Source: Salticus scenicus
Taxonomy: Eukaryota; Arthropoda; Arachnida; Araneae; Salticidae
Assembly (NCBI GenBank): GCA_963930645.1
Contig: OZ005657.1
Span: 54,090,653-54,154,652 of the forward strand
DNA length: 64,000 nt
Direction of reading: 5' to 3'
Made by a program: the position numbers and the translations under genes. Under the pieces are notes generated by a model. It was not told the origin of the DNA. It worked only from the letters and a program-made list of their open reading frames with translations, and did not search any database. Positions 19,921 through 32,381 of the stretch are shown here, in pieces (positions within the stretch are counted from its first letter, which is position 1; each line of letters opens with the position of its first letter).

Positions 19921-20447
19921 ATACTTAATATAATAATTTTGTTCTAGTTATTTTTTCCAGTAAATTGCTGCATCTTTCTCTTTTTATATATATCTGTTAA
20001 AGTTTTTTGAGGTTTTCCTTACCTTTGCAAATTGTTGTAAATATTGTATATAGTGGTATGAATGAATGAAATGCAAGGCGCCTTGTGTATGTGTTATATT
20101 TTCATATTTCATATTTATTGCATATTATATACCTGTACATTATCATTGTATATATAACCATTTCTCATACTGTTTTTCATATATATGTATGTGATTTGCA
20201 TTGTGTGGGGGAAATTATATGAATTGTATGCAATAGTACTTTTTCTTCTTAACCAAATTGTTCTTTCAGAGTATCATTGGTGATACTTTGTTTTTCGTCT
20301 TTTTGTAAAGCCATGTGATACCTTGCATTTTTCTATGATACTATGGACTTAAGATGAATGGATATGCAGCAGATTCTTGGTAATATTTAAAATGTTGTTT
20401 TCTTATATAGTTTTTGTATTATTTTTAATATTGCGGTGGGGGGCATT
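19921..20447 (+). other. Copia 3' untranslated region and polypurine tract
   Basis: AT-rich, no frame. GCGGTGGGGGGCATT (20433-20447) directly before the 3' LTR is the likely polypurine tract. Confidence 0.75.
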
Positions 20448-21943
20448 TGATATCCATATCAATGTCCTCATATTAAAATTAAGAAACATTTGAATTTACT
20501 TATTGTTTTATCTTAAAAATATATATTTAAACTTACCTTTATTTATTAAATCCTTTTTGATATTTAAAATTTACTTTGCATCTATTCTTTTCAAACATCG
20601 TTACTTTGTTTACTATGTCGGCGTTGCCATTTCTCGTCTGCATAATCTTTCTTGTTTGAGCTGTTGCCACTTCTTGGAAATTGTCATTTTTTTTATTATG
20701 TTTCAATTTTCACCACCGGATGTCGTGGCGCGGTGGTCAACGTTGTTATGCAGATCGGTTTGTTTAGATAGAATATAAGGCCGTGATGTTTGGGAGATAC
20801 TTCAGTTTCAGCTGAGTTCAGTTCTAGTGTGCTCCTGCTAGCCTTGGCTTGGAGTCCCGGTTTGAATAGCTGCGGGCGGCTGTTCTTTTGGAATAGTTAT
20901 GTTCTGTACGATGAACTCATATTTAAATATTTAGGTAAATCGAATGTTAAATTGTTGTTGTTAAGTTTGATAGTTTTATAATGTTAATATTTGTTTACAA
21001 TCGTTCAAGTTTGAGGTTTTTTTGATATGCAATAGTTTCTTCAGAAGTTTAAATGATTAGTTTATTTGAGGACTTTTTATGCTAAGTTTGTTTTTTGAAC
21101 TTTAATGATTTATCGAAATCGTTGGTCATGCGGCGACCACGAATTGACTTTGATCTTCTACTAAAATTAAGCTCAAACCAAGTAATTTACACGTTCTATT
21201 CATTGGTCATTTGGCGTCCATGAAGTGTGGTATAGTTTAGCTGACTTTATTTTTCAATGGCATTCGCTGGTCATTTGGCGACCGCGATCTTCAAGTAATT
21301 TACACGCTCTATTCATTGGTCATTTGGCGACCATGAAGTGTGGTATAGTTTAGCTGAACTTTATTTTTTCAATGGTATTCGCTGGTCATTTGGCGACCGC
21401 GATCTTCGGAAATTCTTGTGCAGAGTTTTGATTTTCAACTAATGATTCATCTGTTTTTCTTCAATATGGTTTCGGTGTTACAGCATATGTGTCTGATCGT
21501 TCTTCTGGTAAAAATGCTTGTACTGGTGTGAAGTGATGTTGTTTGTTCCATCTTCCACATTGGTCATGCGTAGACCATGTAAAAGAACTTGATACCAAAA
21601 GACTTCGTTTTTCTTCCATGTATTATCAAGTAACCCAAATATGTGATTGGAGAGGTAATATGATTTTGAATTGATGTTGAGAATTAATTTTTGTTATATT
21701 GAATTTGAAAATTTTTGTTATATATATATTTATATTAAATTGTTTCCTAATCATTGTTATAATTGTTTTTTCCTAATCTATTATATTTCCATGAATAAAT
21801 TAATTTTCGTTTAAAAAATATTTTTGTCTTTACTGAGTCAAACTTTTACATACTAGTCAAATTGAAATTTTCTAAAATAATTCTATTGCAGTTTTTTCTG
21901 CTTAATATAAGTTTGTTTAAGATAGAGCTTAAAATGTCTAACA
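20448..21943 (+). repeat. Copia 3' LTR (1496 bp)
   Basis: Near-identical to 6269-7765, including the tandem 113-bp units and the six palindromes. It ends at TCTAACA, followed by the GAATT duplication and resumption of gypsy pol. Confidence 0.95.
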
Positions 21944-24900
21944 GAATTCATTGTTTTGCCGCATTGTAGCCATGACATAATCCTTGGATGGGACTTTTTA
22001 GAAGCTTCCAAAGCCGTGATCGACTGTGGACAAAGTGAACTATTTTTAGAGGACGTTTGCCAAGACCTCGCAGCGATGGATGCCTGGAAGTTGTGCGCCA
22101 CAAGAGACTACACTCTCAAGCCCCGATCTTTGACTAAAATAGCAGTTTCAGGATGCCAAGTACGAAGAGACGTAAATGTCGTCATAGATGGCAATAAACA
22201 TCTGCTCTTCGAGAAGAATTTCGCTATACCGTCCATGCTATCCTTATACCATAACGGGCAAAGTGAAATCTGGGTCGCCAACCTCCAGTCCAGGAACCAA
22301 GTCATTCCGAAAGGAATGTGCTTAGGCCTAGCCGAACCCCTGAATGAAGGACATTTATGTGTGATTGCCGACACGACGGATGGCCTGGATACACGAGACA
22401 TGTCAAACTCCCCGATGGACTGCTCCCGGATGTTGTCTCCCGAGTTGAGCAACGAACAAAAAGCCAAGCTAGCCGAACTGCTTCGAGAGTTTTCCGGAAT
22501 TTTCAAGAAGACTGACAAGTCGACAGCCTCACGGACGAATGTGAAACACAGGATTAATACAGGTGATCATACTCCAATCAGCCAACGAGCCTACCGAGTA
22601 TCATCGACCGAAAGAGGCGTAATTCGTGAGGAAGTTCAGAAAATGCTTGATAAAGGTATCATCCAGCCATCTGCAAGTCCCTGGTCATCACCCGTGGTGC
22701 TCGTTAGGAAAAAAGATGGAAGCTGGCATTTTTGCGTAGATTACCGGAAGCTCAATAAGATCACGAAAAAGGATGTCTATCCTCTACCTCGTATCGACGA
22801 TACGCTCGATTGTTTGAAGGGCGCCAAGTTCTTTTCTTCCATGGACCTCTGTTCTGGCTATTGGCAGATAGAAGTAGACGAGGCGGATCGGGAGAAGACG
22901 GCATTCATAACCCCCGAAGGCTTATATGAGTTTAAAGTCATGCCGTTTGGACTCTGCAATGCCCCTGCGACCTTCGAAAGAATGATGGACAATTTGCTAC
23001 GCCATTTAAAATGGACAGTGTGTCTTTGCTATTTAGACGACATCCTAGTATTTTCAGAAACTTTTGAAGACCATCTCACCCGACTAAGGCTTGTTTTGAA
23101 ATGTCTTCAGGAAGCTGGTCTTGTACTCAACCCAAAGAAGTGTCTATTTGCGGCCAAAGAAGTAAAAATACTGGGTCATCTTGTTTCTAGTAAGGGCGTC
23201 CGTCCAGATCCCGACAAAGTGAAAGCCGTAAGCAATTTTCCAACTCCAAAGAATGTACATGATATACGAAGCTTTCTTGGACTTTGCTCATACTTCCGAA
23301 GATTTATTAAGGGCTTTTGTTATCTCGCAGAACCCTTGCAGTTGCTTCTAAAAGGTGATGCGAAGTTTCATTGGGGTCCTGAAGAGGCCAAATCCTTCAA
23401 AAGTCTGAAGTCAGCCCTCACTTCTGATCCAGTATTAGGAATGTACGACGAAAGCGCCCCTACAGAGATTCATACAGATGCCAGTGGGTATGGTATTGGG
23501 GCAGTCCTCGTCCAAATTCAGAACAATGCCGAAAAAGTTATAGCTTACGCCTCAAGAACCTTGGCAAAAGCCGAAAAGAATTATTCCACCACAGAACGGG
23601 AATGCCTTGCCATTGTATGGGCTATCAATAAATTCCGGCCGTATCTATTCGGAAAACATTTTACTGTTGTTACAGATCATCATTCACTATGCTGGCTTAT
23701 GAGTCTAAAAGATCCTTCAGGAAGACTGGCAAGATGGGCCCTTCGACTTCAAGAACATGATTTTTCAGTGACATATAAAACCGGTAAGAAGCACGGGGAC
23801 GCTGACGCACTCTCGAGAAATCCAGTGGACGAAGAAACTGAGACGTCAAACAAATTTCTCGCTGTGACTACAAGTATGAACCTTGCGATTGAACAGAAGA
23901 AAGACCCAGATCTCGCAAAAATTATTCGTTCGAATAACCGCTCCAACGCAGATAAAAGAGATTTTGAATTAATTGACGGAGTACTATGTAGAAAGAATTT
24001 TGACCCTGATGGAAAAGCGTGGCTGCCAGCCATTCCTAAACATCTACAAGTGGACATACTGAGACATTTTCACGACGCTCCCACCGCAGGACATCTTGGT
24101 TTTGCAAAAACTTATGACAGAATCCGCAAAAGGTTTTACTGGCCTGGGATGTACAGAAATGTTGTTCGATATGTGATGCACTGTCGAGAATGCCAGAGGA
24201 GAAAATCTGTTCCTCAACGACCTCCTGGACGCTTAGTTTCCATTCCTCCAGCTATAGCACCTTTCCATCGCATTGGGGTCGATCTTCTAGGAAGATTTCC
24301 GAAGTCTACTCGTGGGAACAAATGGATCATAGTCTGCACGGATTACTTCACGAGATATGCAGCAACTAAAGCCTTACCGAGCGCTGAAGCCGAAGAAGTA
24401 GCGAAGTTCTTGCTCGAAGAAATTCTCTTAAGGCATGGGGCTCCCCGAGTAATTATCACAGACCGTGGAGCTGTCTTCCAATCCAAACTTGTTTCCGCTC
24501 TCGTCGAATTGTGTAATATCGATCATCGGATGACGACAGCATATCACCCTCAAACAAATGGACTGACGGAGCGGTTTAATAAAACTTTGGCTGACATGTT
24601 GTCCATGTACGTGGAAACAGAACAGAAGAATTGGGATGAAATTCTACCATTTGTAACCTTTGCTTACAACACCGCTAAACAGGAAACGACGGGTTTCACG
24701 CCTTTTTATTTACTTCACGGACGTGAGGCTGAAACGACGCTGGACACAATGTTACCATTTTGCCCTGATGATGTCGACGACGATCACCTCGCCAAGATGA
24801 TTGTCAGAGCTGAAGAATCAAGGCAGCTAGCCCGAGTGCGAACTCTGGAAGCCCAAGATAAAGACCGTCGTAGTTACGACGCCAGACACCGAGTAGTTTC

Positions 24901-25228
24901 TTATGCTCCTGGAGATCTCGTATGGGTGTATACTCCAGTCCGGAAAGTCGGCCTCTCCGAAAAGCTTTTAAGAAGGTATTTTGGACCATATCAGGTTTTA
25001 CGTCGTTTATCAGACGTCACCTATGAGGTGCAAGATTTTGATCCTGCCTCGCGAAGAAGAAAACCAAGAGACGTTGTCCATGTACTGCGTATGAAACCCT
25101 ACCATGATCCGGACAAGCAGATTGAGAACACAAAAAATCAGGATGATGTCGTTCTTCCTAAAACGAACGATACTTACAAGGGACCCATGACGCGTTCGAG
25201 GACTAGAGCTTCAACCCAGAAGTCCTAA
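21944..25228 (+). pseudogene. pol: Gypsy Pol, main part: RT, RNase H, integrase
   Basis: In frame from the GAATT duplication to TAA at 25226-25228. Numbering from 21956, it begins with the end of the protease (HDIILGWDFL). RT has VLVRKKDGSW, FSSMDLCSGYWQI, MPFGLCNAPATF and YLDD at about residues 359-362. RNase H follows (HTDASGYG, STTERECLA, VTDHHSL, DADALSR). Integrase has an H/C zinc finger (HFHDAPTAGHLG, CRECQR), then D776, D836 and E872, with exactly 35 residues between the last two. A GPY/F-type module (RRYFGPYQVL) and a basic tail end the protein. No chromodomain is seen. The sequence itself is uninterrupted; only the N-terminus is cut off by copia. Confidence 0.94.
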
Positions 25229-25249
25229 AACAGCGAGACGCTGTTCTTT

Positions 25250-25262
25250 GAAAGGAGGGCAA
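25250..25262 (+). promoter_or_regulatory. Gypsy polypurine tract
   Basis: GAAAGGAGGGCAA immediately before the 3' LTR; the plus-strand primer site. Confidence 0.8.
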
Positions 25263-25628
25263 TGCCACAAAGTCAGCTTTCTTTGTAGCCGGCGTGGCGT
25301 AGAGGTATGTCTCTGGACTGTCACCCAGACGACCTCAGTTCGATTCCAGCCAGGGGCAAGTGAATTTAAAGACTCTAAAAATTATTTCTAAATTCTTATA
25401 ATCAACTTTGCATATTTAATTTCCTATTCTAGCAGTTTCTAGAATATTCTAATTTATGTTAATCGTGTATTCTGGAATATTCGAATATTGTATATAAGCG
25501 ACTTGTTCCTCAGTTTGTGTATGTTCTCAGCCGAGTGTAGCTGTGTCACAAGTTTGTCCTACTAATAAACTACGTTTGTTACTTAACTTCGAGTGTTCAC
25601 TTTGACTCTTCACGACATCTGTGTGACA
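25263..25628 (+). repeat. Gypsy 3' LTR (366 bp)
   Basis: Matches the 5' LTR except for two substitutions and a TG insertion next to the end. It carries the same tRNA-like segment, heat-shock-like clusters, TATA box and AATAAA. It is followed by the ATAT duplication. Confidence 0.95.
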
Positions 25629-25632
25629 ATAT

Positions 25633-25970
25633 TTTGTTGTGGAATTGCTAGGATGTTCTATTTACAGAGTAAATATACTATCATTATTATATAATTAAAT
25701 ATGCATAATATCTTTATAATGTTTCGAAAAATTACAAAACTATACATTTCAAATCAAAACAAAAGTTTAAATATATATGTATTATAAAATAAATACACCA
25801 AAGCTTACAGAATTGCTTTATCTGTATTTTACATATTGTCCTCAAAATAAACAATCAGTTGTTTTATAATACTAACTTCAAAGGTAACTACAATTTGAGA
25901 ACAATTTTCATTATACACATATTTTAGATTATATAACTTGTGAATATGCGTTACTTAAGAACAAAATATG
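25633..25970. other. AT-rich spacer, nothing recognised
   Basis: No frame, structured repeat or RNA seen. Confidence 0.5.
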
Positions 25971-25976
25971 AATATG

Positions 25977-26300
25977 GTGAATTACCACATCACAATATTA
26001 TTTCAAAATTTTGTTTACTTTGTATTTGCTATTTAGTGTATTTAATTCTTTCATTTTATTCTGACTATAATAGTCAGAATTGGCTGGTATTCATACTGAT
26101 AAGTATCATGATATTTATAAGCTAATATATGTATCAAAATGACATAATTATTGAAAGATTAAATCTTAGGGAATCTTATTTAATCATAAAAATACATCTC
26201 ATTCACAACATATAAATAAAATGAAAGAATTAAATACACTAAATAGCAAATGCATAGTAAACAAAATATTGAAATAATATTGTGATGTGGTAATTCATAT
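25977..26300. mobile_element. Fold-back MITE-like element with 83-bp arms
   Basis: Left arm 25977-26060, right arm 26217-26300 inverted. Shared words include 'gaattaccacatcacaatat' and 'ctatttagtgtatttaat'. A small perfect palindrome, CTGACTATAATAGTCAG, lies at the inner edge of the left arm. No target duplication resolved. Confidence 0.75.
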
Positions 26301-26309
26301 ATTTATTGA

Positions 26310-27000
26310 AGTAATTTTTCAGAATGTTCCATTAATGTACCATTAGTGGGCCATTAGTGTACCAGTAGTGGACCACGTGGCCCACTACTGGTACTTCTGA
26401 TAGAAATAAAACAAATTTAATTATACAAAATAAGATTACAAGATGTAATCTTTTTATTAAACATCATAAAACAGTCTATATGAGAAAAGACATGTGCTCC
26501 AGTACTGGGCCTGCTAGGCCCACTACTGGAACATTTAGTAAAACATTGATCCAAAAGTGGGCCACCCTCCATTACCTATAAATTATTGATATTATTTAAT
26601 TTAATGATAGTTTATAATATATTCAGTATATAATGAAATAATATCAATAAAAATTCATTTTTAAAACAAGCAGAATGTATGCTAAAAAAGAGTTGAATGA
26701 AGACTTATCTCTTAAAGAAATCATTAAGAATAGGCTTAAAATGCTGCTCTCTGAGACTAACTTCAGCAAAAAAAATTTTAACTCCTAAGTAAACAGGAAA
26801 TGAAGGTTGTGCCTCTGGTATCTAGTCAATAAGGCTTTCAGCTTATCAGAGGCAGATCTCTTATCTCATTTGAATGTTGGAATTTCTTATTTTTAATTTA
26901 AACATTCAAGTGGCTCACTACTGGTACATGGCCCACTACTGGTACACTTACCTTAAACCTCCAATTATTTTTTAGGAAATCTTTATGAGGAGAATACTCT
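26310..27000. repeat. Region with scattered CCCACTACTGGTAC words
   Basis: The word and its reverse complement occur around 26335-26395 (closely spaced and inverted), 26510-26530 and twice at 26912-26945. The rest is AT-rich. It may be a degenerate transposon with inverted ends. Confidence 0.5.
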
Positions 27001-27324
27001 CTCTTTAAATGTCAAATTTTAGTGATGGTTTTGTTACAAATGCAAATATGTACACATTAAAAAATTTTTAAATTTGTATTTTAATATGAATAATTATTTA
27101 TTATTTGCTATAGAATGCCTTCTGTCATGGAATAAGTATTGAACGTTTAGAAAAATTGCTTTGCAGAGCTTACTGGAGAATATTATCCCATTGAAAATTA
27201 TGAATTGTAAAGAAAACCTTATGAAATAAAGTATGTTTGTTCTAGTTATGCATGTAAATTGAATAATTACGAATAAGTTTTATAATTTATGTCATAAACA
27301 TGAAAACATTTTTTTTATTTAAGA

Positions 27325-27412
27325 AAAATAAGAATATTCTCTATTATTCTCCTAATTTGGAGCTTCAGAGAATATTCTCAGAATATTCTTGTTTTCAGAG
27401 AATATTCTCACC
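27325..27412. repeat. Cluster of GAATATTC palindromes
   Basis: Four copies of AGAATATTCT, at 27331, 27369, 27380 and 27398. Each is a two-unit heat-shock-like palindrome, but adjacent copies are out of the 5-bp phase. A recent short duplication is the likely cause. Confidence 0.5.
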
Positions 27413-27617
27413 TCACATCTCTACCCCTGCATCAATTCAAAGCCATTCAAGGGTTTTTATAAACCTAGCTTTACATTTGGTGTAGAGTTTTCTTTTCTTT
27501 CTGCAATATAAGTATGGTCAACTAATAAAAGTTCATCAAAAACTAAATCAAAATAAATAAAATAACACAAAAAAAAAAAAAAAAAAAAATACAAACCTGG
27601 ACCATATATCTTGGGAA

Positions 27618-29380
27618 TAGAGATGTAAAATTTCCGTAAATTTTGAGGCAGTGGAAAAAACAAATTTTTCCATTTTTTTTTTTTTTTTCTGGAAAAAAAA
27701 TAGAAATTTTTTTAATTTTACAGATAAAAATAGGGTTTTTTAATAATTATAATATCTTGGAAAATATAAAGTGTTAAACATTTAAAAATACATGCAATAC
27801 ATATTAATTTTTCTTAACAGAAATATATAAAAAGCTTTTACTATTAAAAAATGAACCTTTCTGTTTCATAACTACCAGTACCTTTCCTTGCACAAAATAC
27901 CAAAAACTACTCAAATCATCATTCAACTATTAATTATGTGTAGGGTGTGCATTCCTTTGGAATGTTCATCTCTCAGCAGCACTGATGCAATGAATTTAGA
28001 TTAGAATCAAACAACAAAAAATAATTTTTTCATTGACTCAAACCAGATTTCTTTATATCTGAAACCTGAAAACTAAATAAAATTTAAGGATTCATCTGAA
28101 AATCATGCAATACTTTTTAAAGTTATAAAATAAAGTTTTCATTGTCACAGAGTTAGTATGTCAGTTAAAAATATTTTTAAATGGAGGTAGTCATGCACTA
28201 AGTTAAAAATCTGAAAAACGGATTAATTTTTAACCATTTATGTGTACTTCAAGAGTACAAAAATATGCTTTAAGTTTAATACATATAGGTTTTCCCTTTG
28301 TTTATTTCCTTTTTGCTATATATATATGTAATAATTGTGTATATGTATATTTAATCATGGGAATATGTAGCATGTTTATAATTGTATTAAACAAATTTCT
28401 GCTTATTATGATAAAATATTCTGAAAGATGTTCTCAAGTCGACTCGACTCGTTGAAAACTTTACCTAACCAACAGGAAAAAAATTCAGTCAACCTAATCC
28501 AAACCCAACCCACAAGAAGAAAAAAAAAAAAAAAAAAAAATCAGTCATCCCAGCCCCCAGGAAAAAAATTCAGTCAACCTGAACTGAACCTCACATGCAA
28601 GAGAAATAATTTATTCAACCAGACCAGACCCAAACCTGATTGCAGGTCAGGCTTGGGTAAAAGAGGTTTACCCTTACCGGACCTGATGCTGGACTCAATT
28701 CAGATTTTGACTTAAAATGAAGTTAATCACAAAGACAAAATAAAAGTTTATTTTAAGTTAATTGAACTTCAGAAATTTAAAACAACATTTTATTATTTTT
28801 TTTTATAATATAAAAATTATTAACTCAGATGTAAAGGACACAAATCAAGTAAGTTTTTACACATATAATTTTTGTAAATTGTGAAATAAATTTTTTGACA
28901 GAAAATAGCTGCTTAGGTTTTTTATTTGTATTAATTGTTACGTATGCATTTATATATATGTGTGTGTGCGTGTAATATATATCCACACACATAAAAATAA
29001 TACAGTTAGATAAGTCTAAGGATATATATTCAAGAAAAAAGACTGAAGTATAAAGGAACTTGAAAAGAATAAGTAATTTCAAATGAATGCGATAGAAGGG
29101 AGGTCATTATAATACTTAAATATTTCAGGATTACCATTTGATTATATGGTTAAAACTTTATTTTTTTAAATATGAACATTATCAGAATCAGTGTTTTTAA
29201 GTAAGATACTGAACATAAAAATATATTTTAAGAAAAAAAGCATCAGAATGTAACTATTATAAATTTCTGAATGTGTTATTTTATGCTCGAAATTTCAAAA
29301 TTTTCAATTTTTCCTGGTGGAAATACACCTCTTTGGAAATAAAATGGAATTTTTTTTTTCCCGGACCATACCCATCTCTA
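27618..29380. mobile_element. Probable hAT-like non-autonomous element (1.76 kb)
   Basis: Left end TAGAGATGTAAAATTTCCG; inverted right end TAGAGATGGGTATGGTCCG. The flanks CTTGGGAA and TCTGGGAA could be a decayed 8-bp duplication. The interior is AT-rich with poly-T tracts and a C-rich segment (28437-28710). No transposase frame. Confidence 0.5.
28437..28710. repeat. Degenerate CCAACC/CCCAAA-type simple repeat
   Basis: Pyrimidine- and A-rich words such as CAACCTAATCC, CAAACCCAACCC and CAGACCCAAACC, broken by a poly-A tract. The 95-aa frame over it is low complexity and unlikely to be a gene. Confidence 0.6.
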
Positions 29381-30199
29381 TCTGGGAACATTTTGTAATT
29401 TGTACAAATGGTAAGAAATGTGTTCACTCAATTATATTTTTTAAAATGGGATTTGGGGTATATAAGAGAAATTTAAAATGTCAAACTAGAACTTTTTTTT
29501 TTCTTTTTTTTGTAAAAGTTCTAAATACATTTTCAGACCTGCCAACCTTGGTGGGGGAAAAAAAAAAACAGGAGATTTTACGTAATTTTAAGGGAGTAAA
29601 GGGGAGACAAATACAGTACACTCTCAAAAATCCGCACAGCTTAAAACGAAGTGTTTTGCGGATTTCTGAATTTTGCAGATTTTAGAGTAATTTCTTTTAT
29701 TTACATCTTAGAACCTCATTTGAGTAACAAATCTTTAAGATACAATTTATATGTTATATATACAATGCTGAAATATAGTGTGTCTAATAAAAGTCCAAAT
29801 ATTCATGAAATTTTAATTTAAAAAACAATTTTTATATATCACATTATAGTTACAAATTACCTAGATTTTTTGAAAAGTCTGATCAATATTAGTTTAAGTA
29901 AGAATATTCATACATATTTATTTTCGTATAACCTGCAGAAAAGTCAGCAATTCTTGGTCAATCACATAAGTTTGTGCTATGAGAAAATTTGAGTATTTAT
30001 CTGCATGAGAGAAAATCTTTCATGAAAACTGTCTTTCTCCTTTTCCTCTAAATGATTATCATTTACTTTTTAATAACTATGTATACAGGGCTGGCGCTAG
30101 GTATTTTGCCGCCTGAGGCAAGCATTTATCTGCCGCCCATATGACGTCATCACTACGCAAATGTTTATTAGCATAAGAAAATCAACATGCTAACTTTAA

Positions 30200-30500
30200 C
30201 TAGTGGATCTGCAGATCCTATTTGCATCAGACATTATACAACAGGTCATGTTTACTTATTCCTTATTATATAATAGTATATATTGATTCGATCGACTTGT
30301 TAAAATAATCAGATACATTCCTGAGGGGGGCTGCCGCCTCCCTCAAACCCCCGCTGTATCCCTCTTTCTATACCTATCTGCATATCACGTATATGTATTC
30401 TTAATAACCGACGGTCTTGTATTATTTCCCTGAAATTCATAAATATTTGTATCAAATTTCATGCAAAAAGATTACATAGCATATCGGAAATATTTTGCAC
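30200..30500. repeat. Duplicated segment, copy 1, with GC-rich hairpin
   Basis: Starts 'ctagtggatctgcagatcct', runs through 'cagatacattcctgaggggg' and ends near 'ttcatgcaaaaa'. A second copy is at 32382-32680. Each holds a G-run/C-run hairpin followed by 'cccgctgtat', notable in AT-rich DNA. Confidence 0.8.
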
Positions 30501-30519
30501 TAGCCGCCTTCGGCGACCA

Positions 30520-31120
30520 GCTGGTTCGCGATCCTTGAAAAATCCGACTTTATGAAACTCACGCTCGGTGGTGCCTGCGGCGCCTTTTTCCGGTTTCAGA
30601 TCTTATAACCACTTATTGACATATAGTGAAAATAGCTTTATTGAAAAATTTAATCGCAGTAAGTTCCCGCTCGGTAGCCTGCGGCGCCCTCTTCCACTTT
30701 CAATATCTGAAACAGCCTGTTCGCTTTCAAATGATGTATTACTTATGAAATTATTTTAATTAGTATCTGAGATACAAAAGAAAACCGATTCAGGAGACCT
30801 CAAAACGTGTAAATCAGGTGAAATCTCGAATTCCACTTTTGATAATATAAATGTACTTTAAAATATCTTTCGAATGATGCATTAAAAATAATATAATCAT
30901 AATTAGAATTTGAAATACTGAAATTTTGAAATATTACAGCGCCATCTGGCGGTAGAAAATTCTGCAATCTACTGTTCGATTCCAAATCAAAAAAGCTTTC
31001 TAATGATGTATTACTTGTGAAATTATTTTAATTAGTAGCTGAGATACGAAAGAAAACCTAATCAGAACACCTCAAAACGTGCAAATCGGGTGAAATCTCG
31101 AATTCCATTTTCCAATTCTA
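30520..31120. repeat. Internally repeated segment of the 7 kb hAT-like element
   Basis: 'cgctcggt' followed by 'gcctgcggcgcc' occurs twice (30565, 30668). 'atgtattactt' with 'tgaaattattttaattagta' also occurs twice (30733, 31006). GCGCCATCTGGCGG lies at 30939-30952. No gene. Confidence 0.65.
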
Positions 31121-31920
31121 ATAAACTTTCATTATATTTAATGGGGTGTAACCATGTTAAAATACACTTTTAAGAAACACCGACAATAGCCCGTAATAGT
31201 ACGAAATTCTTTTATGTAGTCCGGAAAAGGAGCCACAGTTATTATAAACGCCAATAATAAGGATACACCTAATTAATTATAACTCATTAATTTTTCAAAT
31301 TAATTTGACATCATTTGGATGATTACAGTACGTCTTTGGAATGATTTTGTGTGGTCCCATAAAGTATTAATCTATACATACCCTTTTTAAGAGTAAACAT
31401 GATTTTAAGCATCTTTATAATATATGTTAATTTTATTATGTTCAATGAAGAATAAACGCATTAAAGTGCGCGCTTAAATAAAAATTTGTCCATAGGCCCT
31501 AATGTCATGAAATTTTTTTGTGTGTCTCTGTAAACGAACCATAAACATTGTATACACCAGTAAAAACTATTTAGCTTATTCTACGTTTTTCATGAATAAT
31601 TGTTCGAAATCTGACATAATTTGGATGATTACGTGACATTGTCAGAACAGTTTTGTAAGGTCCTGTACATTAATTAGGAAGCCTAACAGCACACATTTTC
31701 TGCAAAAAAACATAAGTTTAAACATTACACTAATGCACGCTAATTTCCCTTTGTTGATTGCAAAGTAATGATGTTCAAATGCGTTTAAACAAAATTCACC
31801 CCATATGCCGTAATGATAAGAATTTTGGCGTGTCCCTGTACACAATTCATAAACAATATACACATAAAAAATTATACAGCTATTTCTATACACAGCCTGA
31901 ACGTGTGTGCTAATTTACAA
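31120..31920. repeat. Duplicated segment of the hAT-like element, copy 1
   Basis: 'ttaatggggtgtaaccatgt' at about 31138 recurs at about 33830; the homology continues through 'gccgtaatgataagaatttt' of copy 1. Copy 2 is 33815-34860 and carries a 430-bp MITE. The offset is about 2.69 kb. Confidence 0.82.
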
Positions 31921-31929
31921 GTCAATCGG

Positions 31930-32340
31930 AGGATTTTTGCGGTCGCTATCGCGGTTCGTACAAATTATTCCCATAGGCCGTAATGATAAGAAAAACTTTG
32001 CAGTGTTCCTGTACACCAACTACAAATGGAATACACACCCAAAACTATACAGCTAATTCCGTTGGACTCAGGAACATGTGTACCAATTGCAAGTCAATAG
32101 CGTGAAATATGCAGCCGCTGTCGCGGTACATACAAATTCTTCCCATAGGCCGTAATGATAAGAAAAACTTTGGCGTGTCCCTGTTCATGAACTACAAATG
32201 GAATGCACATCTAAAACTATACAGCTAATTTCGTGGGGATCAGGAACATGTGTACCAAATTTCAAGTCAATAGTGGGATTTGTGCGGCCGCCATCGCGTG
32301 ACAAACACCCAGACAGACAAACAGACGGAACCCAAAACCG
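31930..32340. repeat. 180-bp repeat array, type B
   Basis: Two to three units with 'cccataggccgtaatgataa', 'gtgtccctgta', 'aaaactatacagctaatt' and 'gcggccgc'. The array ends in 'acagacggaacccaaaaccg', followed by 'gggcctccactgacgtttcg'. That tail is also found at 35157 and 35630. Confidence 0.85.
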
Positions 32341-32381
32341 TTTTGAGTCTCAACAGAGGGCCTCCACTGACGTTTCGGCAA

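Larger units (their letters stand above)
6269..21943 (+). mobile_element. Ty1/copia LTR retrotransposon inside gypsy pol
   Basis: LTRs are at 6269-7765 and 20448-21943, about 1.5 kb each, differing by roughly ten substitutions and a few short indels by eye. The 5-bp duplication GAATT is at 6264-6268 and 21944-21948. Domain order is gag, protease, integrase, RT, RNase H, which is the copia order. Its gag is split by a 7.77 kb insertion (8481-16253). Without it, the element would be about 7.9 kb. It lies in the same orientation as the gypsy host element. Confidence 0.96.
4331..25628 (+). mobile_element. Ty3/gypsy LTR retrotransposon, interrupted by a copia element
   Basis: Flanking LTRs (4331-4694 and 25263-25628) differ by two substitutions and a 2-bp insertion. 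The element is bounded by a 4-bp ATAT duplication (4327-4330 and 25629-25632). Order of parts: LTR, primer-binding site, gag, protease, RT, RNase H, integrase, polypurine tract, LTR, which is the gypsy order. There is no env-like frame after integrase. Removing the copia insertion (6269-21943 plus one copy of GAATT) leaves an element of about 5.6 kb, normal for the family. Near-identical LTRs imply a recent insertion. Confidence 0.96.

Noticed and set aside
22108..24057. Minus-strand frames of 86-136 aa inside gypsy pol
   Set aside because: They are antisense shadows of the long pol frame without recognised domains.
27325..27412. Heat-shock promoter
   Set aside because: GAATATTC units are not in 5-bp phase with one another, and no TATA box or gene follows.
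28428..28715. 95-aa frame rich in K, N and Q
   Set aside because: It is a translation of a degenerate simple repeat and a poly-A tract.
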